NCBI GenBank assembly: GCA_020638155.1
Contig: JACKJB010000002.1
Location: forward strand, 62,001 to 126,000
Source of the DNA: Rhodospirillales bacterium
GTDB lineage: Bacteria; Pseudomonadota; Alphaproteobacteria; Micavibrionales; Micavibrionaceae
Direction: 5' to 3'
Length of the DNA: 64,000 nucleotides
Both the position numbers and the translations under genes were made by a program. A model generated the notes under the pieces. That model searched no databases and was not told the origin of the DNA. It saw only the letters and a program-made list of their open reading frames with translations. This document shows positions 44,449-52,798 of this stretch, one piece after another (position 1 is the stretch's first letter; each line of letters opens with the position of its first letter).

Positions 44449-45969
44449 ATGACATCCTGTAAAATGAGAGCAAAAGCGGTGGAAAACGGCTTATTACGGT
44501 GTATTGCCCGGTTTTTGCCGGTGCGCGAGCGTTATGTGCTGACGCGGGATAACCGGTTACGGCTGCGTTTTGCGCTGCCGCCTGTTCTGGCCGGGGGTGT
44601 CTTTGCCCTGATGGTGCTGTCTTCTTCTGTAACCGTTTCCGGGTCCGTATCGACCCTGATGGGACCGGTAGCCGAATTCTCCTCGCCGATGGATGCGGCG
44701 GGTGAGAAAATGGCCGTCCTGCAAAAGCGCCTGCAGCGGTACAGCAATATAGATCAATCTTCCGAGCGCAGCGGCGGGCTTCAGCTTGCGTCCTTTACGC
44801 CGCCTGATGTGCCTGCTCCTGCCGGTCCGAAAGAGGAAGTTGTCTCAATCGGTAAAGGCGATACGCTCGCCGGCGCGCTGCAGCGGGCGGGGATCGGGGC
44901 GAGCGAATCGTACAAGCTGGTCATGGCGATGGAAGAGCATCTTGACCCGCGCAAAATCCGCCCGGGACAGGAAATTCATGTGCGTTTTGACCCTGCCGAT
45001 GAGGGGGATTACCGCTTTTCGCAAATGCAGATTGGCATGGATGCGTTGCGGACCTTGAACCTGACGCGGCAGGATGACGGCAGCTTCGCGCCGTCAGTGG
45101 AAGAAAAAGAAGTCGTCCGCAATGTCTATGCCGGGCGGGCGGATATCAAGGTTTCCCTGTACGGTTCTGCGGCGCAGGCCGGGATCCCGATGCCGGTGAT
45201 CGCGCAGGCGATCCATGTTTATTCCTGGGATATCGATTTCCAGCGCGACATTCGTAAAGGCGATTCGATCGAAGTGCTATACGACCAGCTTGAAACCGCC
45301 GAAGGTCAAAAGGTGAAAAGCGGGGATGTGCTGTATGCGCGCCTGAATGTGAACGGCCAGGATATCCCGGTTTACCGGTTTGAGCGCGACGGCGGCGATG
45401 TTGACTATTTCACGGCTGACGGAAAAAGTATCCGCAAAGCGCTGATGCAGACACCGATTGACGGGGCGCGCCTGTCCTCCGGCTTTGGCAAGCGCAAGCA
45501 CCCGGTGCTGGGCTATGAGAAAATGCATAAAGGCGTTGATTTCGCCGCGCCGCGCGGGACGCCGATTTATGCTGCCGGGGACGGCACGATTGAAAAAGCC
45601 GGGCCGTTCAGCAGCTACGGCAACTATATCCGTATCCGCCATAATGCCAGCCTGAAAACGGCTTATGCGCACCTGAACGGGTTTGCCAAAGGCATTTCTT
45701 CGGGCAAGCGCGTCAAGCAGGGGCAGATTATCGGTTATGTCGGGACGACAGGCCGCTCAACAGGTCCGCACCTGCATTATGAAGTCCTGCAGAATAACCG
45801 CCAGGTGAACCCGAAGAATGTTAAACTGCCGCAGGGCGAGACATTGCGCGGCACTGACCTGGCCGCGTTCAAAAAGCATGTCGAAGGCATTGAACGCGAG
45901 TATGCGACGCTGATGGGCAAAACCAAACTGGCGTCCCGGCAGAGCGATTCCAAAAGCACCGTTCGTTAA
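44449..45969 (+). CDS. M23-family (LytM) peptidoglycan endopeptidase with LysM/OapA-like N-domain
   Basis: This about 506-residue envelope protein has an N-terminal transmembrane anchor (about 45-65; PPVLAGGVFALMVLSSS), a LysM/OapA-like region (VVSIGKGDTLAGALQRAG, about 135-185), an intermediate domain (about 200-330), and the M23 domain with zinc ligands His360/Asp364 (HKGVDFAAPRG) and the HLHYE motif (His441, His443). The active site is complete, so it should cleave peptide crosslinks; the layout matches MepM/YebA-like enzymes. Start is uncertain: the ATG at 44449 has GGGG nearby, while a frame from 44278 overlaps the previous gene by 41 nt. It is convergent with the GhrA-like gene (6 nt). 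Confidence 0.88.
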   Translation: MTSCKMRAKAVENGLLRCIARFLPVRERYVLTRDNRLRLRFALPPVLAGGVFALMVLSSSVTVSGSVSTLMGPVAEFSSPMDAAGEKMAVLQKRLQRYSNIDQSSERSGGLQLASFTPPDVPAPAGPKEEVVSIGKGDTLAGALQRAGIGASESYKLVMAMEEHLDPRKIRPGQEIHVRFDPADEGDYRFSQMQIGMDALRTLNLTRQDDGSFAPSVEEKEVVRNVYAGRADIKVSLYGSAAQAGIPMPVIAQAIHVYSWDIDFQRDIRKGDSIEVLYDQLETAEGQKVKSGDVLYARLNVNGQDIPVYRFERDGGDVDYFTADGKSIRKALMQTPIDGARLSSGFGKRKHPVLGYEKMHKGVDFAAPRGTPIYAAGDGTIEKAGPFSSYGNYIRIRHNASLKTAYAHLNGFAKGISSGKRVKQGQIIGYVGTTGRSTGPHLHYEVLQNNRQVNPKNVKLPQGETLRGTDLAAFKKHVEGIEREYATLMGKTKLASRQSDSKSTVR

Positions 45970-45975
45970 TACGGC

Positions 45976-46908
45976 TTAATAACCGCATTCCATATCGACG
46001 AGCCCGGCGGGCATTTTCCCCGATTCCAGTAAATCGATGCTTTCTTTAAGGACCGGCCCTGCTGTATGGGGCATGCTGATGGCGGCGATATGTGGTGTCA
46101 CGATGACGCGGGGGTGCGCATGAAAGACGTGATCCTGGGGTAAGGGTTCTTTAGAAAAAACATCGAGTGCGGCGTGGGCTATATGCCCTTTATCCAGCAT
46201 GGTCAGCAGGTCGTGATCGACGATATGCTGCCCGCGCCCGGCATTAATCACATAAGCCCCGGACGGTAGCTGTCCGAGCGTGTCCTTGTTCAGGATTCCC
46301 CGTGTTTCAGGCGTGAGGGGAAGCAGGCAGACGAGAATATCGGTATTGTTGAGAAAGGCCTGCAAGTCTTTTGGTCCCGCAAAGCAGCGCATACCTTCAT
46401 ATGTTTTGGGCGTCCGTGACCAGCCTTTTAATTGGAAGCCAAACGGCTTTAGGGCATCAAGACAGGCGCGGCCCAAATCGCCGATCCCCATAATGCCGAC
46501 CGTCCGGTCTTTGGCCAGTGCCGGTATTGGCGGGTTCCAGTCCATGATATCGCCCGGGACCGCATATTGGTCGATCTGGCGGTGGAACCGCAGGACGAAG
46601 CCTGTGACATATTCTGTCATGCTTTGCCGCAGGCCGGGGTCGAGCATACGGATTAACCGTGCGTTCTGTGGAAATTCCGGATGGCCCGTATATTGATTGA
46701 CGCCAGCGCCCAGGGTTAATACGGCTTTTAAATTGGGCCAGCCGTCGCGGTCGCCTGCGCTCAACCGCCAGCCGATGATGTAATGGATATCGGCCGGATT
46801 ACCGATATTGGGGGCGATCCGAAAATCCTGACCGGCAAATACGGTTTTCAGTACAGGAATCCAATGCGTATGATCGATAGGAAAGCTTGGGCGGAACAGG
46901 ATAGCCAT
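45976..46908 (-). CDS. ghrA: D-2-hydroxyacid dehydrogenase, glyoxylate/hydroxypyruvate reductase A type
   Basis: This 310-residue enzyme has the Rossmann motif GIMGIGDLGRACLDAL and the catalytic triad of the family: Arg in INAGRGQHIV, Glu in SKEPLP and His in TPHIAAIS. The N-terminal domain resembles GhrA (FRPSFPIDHTHWIPVL). It would reduce glyoxylate or hydroxypyruvate with NADPH; substrate is inferred. It follows the SURF1 gene by 8 nt on the same strand and is likely the last gene of the oxidase assembly operon. Confidence 0.88.
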   Translation of the reverse strand: MAILFRPSFPIDHTHWIPVLKTVFAGQDFRIAPNIGNPADIHYIIGWRLSAGDRDGWPNLKAVLTLGAGVNQYTGHPEFPQNARLIRMLDPGLRQSMTEYVTGFVLRFHRQIDQYAVPGDIMDWNPPIPALAKDRTVGIMGIGDLGRACLDALKPFGFQLKGWSRTPKTYEGMRCFAGPKDLQAFLNNTDILVCLLPLTPETRGILNKDTLGQLPSGAYVINAGRGQHIVDHDLLTMLDKGHIAHAALDVFSKEPLPQDHVFHAHPRVIVTPHIAAISMPHTAGPVLKESIDLLESGKMPAGLVDMECGY

Positions 46909-46916
46909 CAGAAACT

Positions 46917-47624
46917 CTAGGATTTTTCAGGTTCGTAGAACCGCAGTCCGTATATAACGGCCAGAATTCCTGCCATGGAAAACCAGAACAGGGCATAGGG
47001 CAGGTGGTTGTTGCGCGGGTATAACGCGCCGATCTCCAGCGCCAGCGGATATGTACCGGATGGGGTGTCTGTGGCCTGCGCGTAAAAGACAAAGCCGGGG
47101 AGCAGGTCTTCCAGGTCCTTCGCTGCGGCGATTGAGGCCGGATCGAGGCGGTGCCAGTTTTCCTGTGCCGGGTCGTTTTCAGGGACGAAACGGCTGGGCG
47201 GTTCGATGGGGCGCAAGGCCCCGGCAATAATCATCGGCTCGTCCGGCCTGCTGTAGCCGTCTGCGGCGATATCCAGCGGCACCCAGCCGCGATTGACCAG
47301 CAGGACCGTGTTATCAAGCGTTTCAAACGGGGTAATGACATGGTATCCCGGCGCGCCGTCATGGGTGCGCGGGCCGAGCAGGATCGCTTTGTCATGCAGG
47401 TAAATGCCTTCGGCAAAGCCGCGTTTGACCAGAGTACCGGGCGGCAGGGCGGTAAGGCTGCGGCCTGTCAGCTCAAAGCTCATCGGGTCTGCGGCCGCTT
47501 CCCGGTCAAGGGCGGCCAGTACCGCGGTCTTCCATTCAAGGCGCTGGAGTTGCCAGAATCCCAGTGTACAGAGTACGAGGATGCCGCAGATCGTCAGCGC
47601 TGTGGCCCAGAACGGTATTTTCAT
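46917..47624 (-). CDS. SURF1-family cytochrome c oxidase assembly protein
   Basis: This 235-residue inner-membrane protein has N- and C-terminal helices (about 8-26 and 205-228) around a periplasmic domain. Family marks are GFWQLQRLEWK, GPRTHDGAPGYHVITPF, LLVNRGWVP and HLPYALFWFSMAG. SURF1 (Shy1) assists heme insertion into subunit I of aa3-type oxidase. It overlaps the DUF983 gene by 4 nt, downstream of ctaE. Confidence 0.94.
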   Translation of the reverse strand: MKIPFWATALTICGILVLCTLGFWQLQRLEWKTAVLAALDREAAADPMSFELTGRSLTALPPGTLVKRGFAEGIYLHDKAILLGPRTHDGAPGYHVITPFETLDNTVLLVNRGWVPLDIAADGYSRPDEPMIIAGALRPIEPPSRFVPENDPAQENWHRLDPASIAAAKDLEDLLPGFVFYAQATDTPSGTYPLALEIGALYPRNNHLPYALFWFSMAGILAVIYGLRFYEPEKS

Positions 47625-48025
47625 GAGGATTCCCCGCTTTTGGGCTCTTCATCCTGCCAGTCGCCGGGGCGGTGCTTGTATTGCAGGGCGATGACATAGG
47701 CCTTGAGCGGGCGCATAGCGCCGAGTGTGATCGCCAGCGCGACAGCGCCCCACAGCACGGCATGGACCCAGAGCGGCGGGCTGAACAGGTTTTCGAAGAT
47801 AAACGCCAGTGGCACCAGCAGGAAACCGAGAATAAAAATCAGGAAAACCGCGGGGCCGTCACCACTGTCATGATCGGCCAGTTTCAGGCCACAGGAGGCG
47901 CATTGTTCTGCAACGGTCAGGCTGAATTTTCCCTGATACAGGTCCCCTTGCCCGCATTTCGGGCATTTGCAGGACAGGGCCTGCGCTATAAGGGATTTAT
48001 CCGGCAGCGGGGCAGGGGTAGTCAT
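47621..48025 (-). CDS. DUF983 membrane protein of the oxidase cluster
   Basis: This 134-residue protein has an N-terminal zinc-ribbon-like part with two CxxC pairs (KCPKCGQG, QCASCG), followed by two transmembrane helices (about 58-80 and 86-108). DUF983 proteins are regularly found between ctaE and SURF1 in alphaproteobacteria, and are probably oxidase assembly factors. The gene shares 1 nt with ctaE and 4 nt with the SURF1 gene, so the three are translationally coupled. Confidence 0.93.
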   Translation of the reverse strand: MTTPAPLPDKSLIAQALSCKCPKCGQGDLYQGKFSLTVAEQCASCGLKLADHDSGDGPAVFLIFILGFLLVPLAFIFENLFSPPLWVHAVLWGAVALAITLGAMRPLKAYVIALQYKHRPGDWQDEEPKSGESS

Positions 48026-48900
48026 TACCCGTGCCCGATACCGATCGTGTTACCCCAGTAATAGATCGAGATAAACAGGAACAGCCAGACAACGTCAACG
48101 AAGTGCCAGTACCAGGCCGCCGCTTCGAAGCCAAAATGGCTTTCCGGCTTGAAATGCCCCTTTTTCGTACGCAGCCAGCACACAAACAGGAACACGGTCC
48201 CGACAAAGACGTGGAAGCCGTGAAAACCGGTGGCCATAAAGAAGGTTGACGGGTAAATGCCTTGTGTGAAGCCGAATTTGGCATGGGCATATTCAAAGAT
48301 CTGGAACCCCAGAAAGACCGCGCCCAGCAGGACTGTGATGCCCAGCGCTTTGGCGGCTTCGTCCTGTTTGCCTTCGAGAATGCAATGGTGTGCCCAGGTG
48401 ACCGTGCAGCCGGACAGCAGCAGGATCATGGTCATCAGCAGCGGCAGTTCGAACGGCGGGATGATCTCAATGCCTGTTGGCGGCCAGACACCCCCGGTAT
48501 AGTCTGTGCGCAGGAACTGCTTGGCATCCGCGGCATACAGGCTGGCATCGTAAAAAGCCCAGAAAAAGGCGACAAAGAACATCACTTCCGAAGCGATAAA
48601 CAGCGACATGCCAAAGCGCAGGCCGACTTTGACAATCGGGGAGTGGGCGTCTTCGGCCACGGCTTCGTGAATAATATCTTTCCACCAGACGAACATGACG
48701 GCGGCGACGGCGAGAAGGCCCAGCAACACACCTTTTAAGCCCACGGCGATCCCGGCGATCGAAACATCGTGCATGTACATAACCATGCCAATGGCCAGGA
48801 GCCCGCCCGCCAGCGCGCCCATAAACGGCCAGGGGCTCGGACGGACGATATGATAAGGGTGCGGTTTGCCTGTGGTAGAGTATTCGATTTCGCCAGACAT
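48025..48900 (-). CDS. ctaE: Cytochrome c oxidase subunit III
   Basis: This 291-residue protein has seven hydrophobic helices and the subunit III motifs FIASEVMFFVAFFWAFYDA, SGCTVTWAHH, GFHGFHVFVGT and EAAAWYWHFVDVVWLFLF. The Glu in SEVMFF and the His/Glu pair near the C-terminus are conserved lipid-pocket residues. Subunit III stabilises proton uptake in aa3 oxidase. It follows ctaG by 37 nt. Confidence 0.97.
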   Translation of the reverse strand: MSGEIEYSTTGKPHPYHIVRPSPWPFMGALAGGLLAIGMVMYMHDVSIAGIAVGLKGVLLGLLAVAAVMFVWWKDIIHEAVAEDAHSPIVKVGLRFGMSLFIASEVMFFVAFFWAFYDASLYAADAKQFLRTDYTGGVWPPTGIEIIPPFELPLLMTMILLLSGCTVTWAHHCILEGKQDEAAKALGITVLLGAVFLGFQIFEYAHAKFGFTQGIYPSTFFMATGFHGFHVFVGTVFLFVCWLRTKKGHFKPESHFGFEAAAWYWHFVDVVWLFLFISIYYWGNTIGIGHG

Positions 48901-48937
48901 GCTTTGTGTACTCCGTGGTTTTGGTCAAAAGCCGTTG

Positions 48938-49567
48938 TTAAGACTGATCGTCCTTTTCACCGGACGAAGATTGATTGTAAAAGTCTTCGAGCGCCTTATC
49001 AAGCGCCTCTGTCTCTGTTTTGAAAAATGTATAGGACAATGTGATGGTTGTCACATCTTTCATGCCCGGATCGTTATCAATTTCCGGGTCGATAAAGAAG
49101 ACGACCGGCATTGAAACATCTTCGCCGGGGTTTAAAATCTGCTCGCCGAAGCAAAAGCACTCTATTTTATGAAAATATCTTCCGGCCTTGGGCGGGCTGA
49201 CATTGTAAAGCGCCGTTCCGGCAACCGGGATGTCGGCTTTGCTTTTGGCGTGATAGGCAATCAGGGTTCGAGCGCCGGGATGGGTTTGTACTTCGCGCTG
49301 CTCGGGTTTGAAGATCCACGGCATGTCCGGGGCGGTATCGGCGTTAAAGCGGACGGTGATGATCCGCTCTGATATACGGTCCGGCAGTGCTTCGGCGGTT
49401 TGGGTTGTGCCGCCATAGCCGGTGACGCGGCAAAACAGGTTGTAAAGCGGCACCGAGGCAAAGGCCATGCCGGTCATCAGCAGAACCGCGGTTAAGACGC
49501 TCAGGGCGACGCGGCGGTTTTTACGCTGTAGCGCGTTTATTTCTGGCTTTGTTTTTTCGCGGTCCAT
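48938..49567 (-). CDS. ctaG: Cytochrome c oxidase assembly protein CtaG (Cox11)
   Basis: This 209-residue single-span protein delivers copper to the CuB site of subunit I. The N-terminal helix (about 25-45) anchors a periplasmic immunoglobulin-like domain with the Cu motif ECFCFGEQ and the early Cys in YNLFCRVTGYGG. The ATG at 49567 (MDREKTK) has GGTGGGATG upstream; an ATG at 49579 would add four residues. The gene overlaps the CoxF-like gene by 31 nt. Confidence 0.95.
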   Translation of the reverse strand: MDREKTKPEINALQRKNRRVALSVLTAVLLMTGMAFASVPLYNLFCRVTGYGGTTQTAEALPDRISERIITVRFNADTAPDMPWIFKPEQREVQTHPGARTLIAYHAKSKADIPVAGTALYNVSPPKAGRYFHKIECFCFGEQILNPGEDVSMPVVFFIDPEIDNDPGMKDVTTITLSYTFFKTETEALDKALEDFYNQSSSGEKDDQS

Positions 49568-49977
49568 GCATCCCACCATGTTTGCGGCGTTGCGGCACGC
49601 TCGTCCTGATGCGTATTGCGGGCCTGTTGCAGGGCGTCAGCCTCTTTCATGCGCTCGTCAGCCACATTGGCGTAGGTGTCTTCCCAGTCTTGCTTGGTCT
49701 GGTCGATTTTATCCTGCTGGGTTTCGCGCTGCGTGTTGCTTTGGGCCTGCTCTTCGCTTCGTGCCCCTTCGTTGCCGTGGTAAGTTTCAAGCCATTCGCC
49801 TTGTGTGCTGACGATTTTTTGCTGGTGTAAGTCGCGGCTGTCCTGCAGGTAGCCGTCATCGGCGCGGGCGATCTTAATCATCGTGACCATCCAGATCAGC
49901 GCGCACCACAGGAAAATCAGGCCCAGGATCGCCAGGTTCTTTTTCAGTTTCTTTTTATGAATATCGCTTACGGGCAT
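49537..49977 (-). CDS. CoxF-like small membrane protein with long C-terminal coiled-coil extension
   Basis: This 146-residue protein starts DIHKKKLKKNLAILG and has a single transmembrane helix (about 15-35), like the short CoxF proteins that sit between ctaB and ctaG in alphaproteobacteria (usually near 50-60 residues, from memory). Here about 90 additional residues, rich in Gln, Glu, Asp and Lys (SNTQRETQQDKIDQTKQDW), look like an extended coiled coil facing the periplasm. It ends in WWDAWTAKKQ. The extension overlaps the start of ctaG by 31 nt. Confidence 0.7.
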   Translation of the reverse strand: MPVSDIHKKKLKKNLAILGLIFLWCALIWMVTMIKIARADDGYLQDSRDLHQQKIVSTQGEWLETYHGNEGARSEEQAQSNTQRETQQDKIDQTKQDWEDTYANVADERMKEADALQQARNTHQDERAATPQTWWDAWTAKKQSQK

Positions 49978-49982
49978 CGTTT

Positions 49983-50876
49983 TTACACCTTATCCATCAT
50001 CAGGGCCAGCAGCAGGGCAAACAGGTAAAATACCGAATAACCGAACATCAGCCTGGCGCTTTTTAACGTCGTATCGCGCAGTACGCGCAGGGCGGCAAAT
50101 ACGAAAAACCCGCCCAGGGCCAGAGAGGCTATGCCATATCCCCACCCGGCATAGCCCAGAAATGCCGGTGAAGCGGCAAGCGGCAGCAGGATAACGGTAT
50201 AGGCCAGCATCTGGATTTTGGTGGTTTTTTCCCCGGCCACCGTCGGCAGCATCGGGATTTTGGCGCGTTTGTAATCTTCGTTGGCAAATAAGGACAGCGC
50301 CCAGAAATGCGGCGGCGTCCACAGGAAGATGATCGTAAACAGGATTACCGGCAGCAGGGTAATGTCCCCGGTAACCGCCGCCCAGCCGATCATCGGCGGG
50401 AAGGCGCCTGCCGCGCCGCCAATGACGATGTTATGCGGCGTCCGGCGCTTGAGCCAGATCGTGTAAATGAAAACATAGAACAGGTTGGCCGCCGCCAGAA
50501 GTCCCGCCGCGAGCCAGTTCAGGGCGACGCCCATCGTCAGGACAGACAGCAGGGACAGCGTGACAGCAAAGGTCAGCGCCTCATCCGGGTGTACGCGTCC
50601 CCTGGGCAGCGGGCGGGCGCTGGTGCGTTTCATCACCGCGTCGATATCGCGCTCATACCACATATTAATCGCCCCGGCGGCACCAGCTCCAATGGCCAGC
50701 GCCAGAACGGCAACACCGATCAGGAACGGGTGCATGGCGGAAAAGCCCGGCGCGATCCACATCCCGGCAAAACCGCTAAAGACGACAAGGCTCATCACCC
50801 TTGGCTTTAGCAGGTCGAAAAAATCCCGGATGCTGGAATCCTGTTCTGCGTTCGTTATCGAGGACATATCACTCAT
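49983..50876 (-). CDS. ctaB: Protoheme IX farnesyltransferase (heme O synthase)
   Basis: This 297-residue UbiA-superfamily enzyme has about nine helices. Asp-rich motif 1 is NMWYERDIDAVMKRT with RPLPRG after it, and motif 2 is FANEDYKRAKIPMLP. It converts heme B to heme O, the precursor of heme A for the aa3 oxidase encoded nearby. It is the first gene of the ctaB-coxF-ctaG-ctaE-DUF983-SURF1 series, 5 nt before the CoxF-like gene. Confidence 0.96.
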   Translation of the reverse strand: MSDMSSITNAEQDSSIRDFFDLLKPRVMSLVVFSGFAGMWIAPGFSAMHPFLIGVAVLALAIGAGAAGAINMWYERDIDAVMKRTSARPLPRGRVHPDEALTFAVTLSLLSVLTMGVALNWLAAGLLAAANLFYVFIYTIWLKRRTPHNIVIGGAAGAFPPMIGWAAVTGDITLLPVILFTIIFLWTPPHFWALSLFANEDYKRAKIPMLPTVAGEKTTKIQMLAYTVILLPLAASPAFLGYAGWGYGIASLALGGFFVFAALRVLRDTTLKSARLMFGYSVFYLFALLLALMMDKV

Positions 50877-50928
50877 GTCCTGTTGTTTAGCACGGAGCTT
50901 ACAGGGAGGGAAAGTTTTTTTGCGTCTT

Positions 50929-51345
50929 TTACGCCGCGCGCCGCAGCGTCATAAGCGGCGCAGGCTGCGGGATCAGGGCAGGTGCCGGTGCCGGGGTCTT
51001 GACGTCCAGTACGGATTTGGTGAAAACCCGGCCTAAATCACGGTCTGCCTGCATGATATCGATGATTTGCGCGAGCTTTTCTTCGAGCTTTACAGCCTGC
51101 CTGCCTTCGAAAATTTTCTCGCGCAGGGCTGTGCGGGCCAGGTCGAACGCATCGCGGCGGTCTTGCTCAAGGCCGCTATCGATCATTTTCTCGATCCGGC
51201 GCATCAGGCTGGCAAAAGGATTGTCATGCATTTCCAGCGTCAGCAGGCCGCCGGTTTCAACGGCGGTGTCGCTTTCACTTGAATTCTCATGGAAAAGCGC
51301 ACTTTCCCATGCCCGTTTGTGAAATTCCGGTCTGATCGTCTGCAT
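50929..51345 (-). CDS. Hypothetical protein, 138 aa
   Basis: This soluble protein is mostly alpha-helical. The middle (about 40-105; MRRIEKMIDSGLEQDRRDAFDLA) is a charged helical bundle and the C-terminus is Pro/Ala-rich (APAPALIPQPAP). No family is recognised. It starts just downstream (reverse strand) of a strong terminator, so it has its own promoter in the small gap, and lies 52 nt ahead of ctaB, possibly in the same transcript. Confidence 0.6.
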   Translation of the reverse strand: MQTIRPEFHKRAWESALFHENSSESDTAVETGGLLTLEMHDNPFASLMRRIEKMIDSGLEQDRRDAFDLARTALREKIFEGRQAVKLEEKLAQIIDIMQADRDLGRVFTKSVLDVKTPAPAPALIPQPAPLMTLRRAA

Positions 51346-51349
51346 AACA

Positions 51350-51377
51350 AAAACCGTAACATAGCTGTTACGGTTTT
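51350..51377 (-). terminator. Intrinsic terminator after the TldE-like gene
   Basis: Perfect 11-bp arms AAAACCGTAAC (51350-51360) and GTTACGGTTTT (51367-51377) with a 6-nt loop; reverse-strand T-run. It lies about 30 nt past the tldE-like stop and 5 nt before the start codon of the hypothetical gene at 51345. The symmetric A/T ends would also stop transcripts from the other strand. Confidence 0.85.
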
Positions 51378-51406
51378 CGCAAATTTAACGGCGGTGTCCT
51401 TAACTT

Positions 51407-52768
51407 CTACAGGCCCGCGATTTTGAGCCCGTCGATCCGCGTCGTCGGGGCAGCCATGCTGCTTTTGGTATTCGGCAGCGCAGGCGTGTCGTTCGCGACC
51501 ACAGCGTTCATGAACATGTCTTTCAGGTTGCCTGCGACGACAAACCCTGCGACGGCGTTGTTCGTCAGTTTACCGTCCTTGATTTCAACACCGCTTGCCG
51601 GGCGTGAGAAACTGCCGTTATTGACATCGGCACCGCCACCCTGGAAGCTTTTGATGTAAAACCCGTCTTTGATATCGGCCATCAGGGTCTCCGGGCTTTG
51701 ATTGCCGGGCAGGATACGGATATTGGTCAGGCCGCCCTCACGGCCGCTTGGGTCCATACCCAGTTTGCGGGCGGCGGTCAGGTTCAGGTTAAAGGCCTGA
51801 AGTACGCCGTCTTTGATAAAGGTGATCTTATCTGCTTTCATCCCGGCACCGTCGACAGTTCTTGAAGCAAACCCTCTTTTGATATGCGGGTCGTCTTCAA
51901 TGGTGATGCTGTTCCCGGTGACCTGCTGCCCCAGCTTGTCTTTCAAAAACGTGGAGTTTCTGTAAACTGCGGTGCCGCTAATCGCTTCTATGACAGAGGC
52001 AAAAAAGCTGCGGGCGGCTTCGGGGGACAGGACAATTGTGGCTTCACGGGTTTGTGGCTGCGTAGCGCCAAGTTTACTGAGCGCTTTTTCAGAAGCGGTG
52101 CGCCCAATCTTTGCCGGGTCCGGCATATCGGAAAAATGACGGGCGGAGCCGTAGTCATAAGAGGTTTCCATTCTGTTTCCTGATTGGGCAACTACTGATA
52201 TCATCGCACCAAATGTCGTGCTGCTGCCAACCCGGTCAAGCCCGTTTGTGGCCATGGTCAGGCGGTGCGAGTCATCAAAAGAGACCCCCGTATCATCGGT
52301 TCTCATGATGCCGGGGACGTCCAGGGCAGCCTGTTCGATCTTTTTGGCGTAATCAATCAGCGTTTCAGAGGAAGGCGCTGCCGCATCGTATAAATCCAGC
52401 TCTTCTGGAGGTCCCTTGTAGACTTTCTCGCTTTCCAGTAAGCGCTTATCCGGGTTTTCCGGGACGAGGTGAATAACCTGCATATTCTGGTCGATTGCGG
52501 CGCACAAGGCGTTGCGGTCCAGTGTGTTCTGGTGGAAACTCATCACCCGGTCACCGGCATAGAGCGTGATGGAGACGCCCCAGCTTTTGCCTTTGACGTT
52601 TTTGTTTACGGCACCGTTTTCAATGCTGCTGTTCTGTTCGGTGCTTGCGGTGATATCAATTCTTACATCTGTGATGCCGTAGTTTTCGCCTTTGTTCATG
52701 GCGTAGGTCATCAATTGCCGTGCCAGAGGGCGGGCCTGATCTTCAAAGTCTTTGCGTGAATCTGTCAT
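51407..52768 (-). CDS. tldE: TldE/PmbA-type subunit of the TldD/E protease
   Basis: This 453-residue protein has the PmbA layout: an N-terminal domain (about 1-220) with ITASTEQNSSIENGAV and MSFHQNTLDRNAL, and a C-terminal domain with FYIKSFQGGGADVNNGSFSRPASGVEI. It lacks the HExxxH motif, as expected for the non-catalytic partner. With TldD it forms a metalloprotease known for processing antitoxin CcdA and RiPP precursors such as microcin B17. It lies 30 nt downstream of tldD and is followed by a terminator. Confidence 0.92.
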   Translation of the reverse strand: MTDSRKDFEDQARPLARQLMTYAMNKGENYGITDVRIDITASTEQNSSIENGAVNKNVKGKSWGVSITLYAGDRVMSFHQNTLDRNALCAAIDQNMQVIHLVPENPDKRLLESEKVYKGPPEELDLYDAAAPSSETLIDYAKKIEQAALDVPGIMRTDDTGVSFDDSHRLTMATNGLDRVGSSTTFGAMISVVAQSGNRMETSYDYGSARHFSDMPDPAKIGRTASEKALSKLGATQPQTREATIVLSPEAARSFFASVIEAISGTAVYRNSTFLKDKLGQQVTGNSITIEDDPHIKRGFASRTVDGAGMKADKITFIKDGVLQAFNLNLTAARKLGMDPSGREGGLTNIRILPGNQSPETLMADIKDGFYIKSFQGGGADVNNGSFSRPASGVEIKDGKLTNNAVAGFVVAGNLKDMFMNAVVANDTPALPNTKSSMAAPTTRIDGLKIAGL

Positions 52769-52798
52769 GGTTTTAAACGTCCTTGTCCTGTTCTGTTT

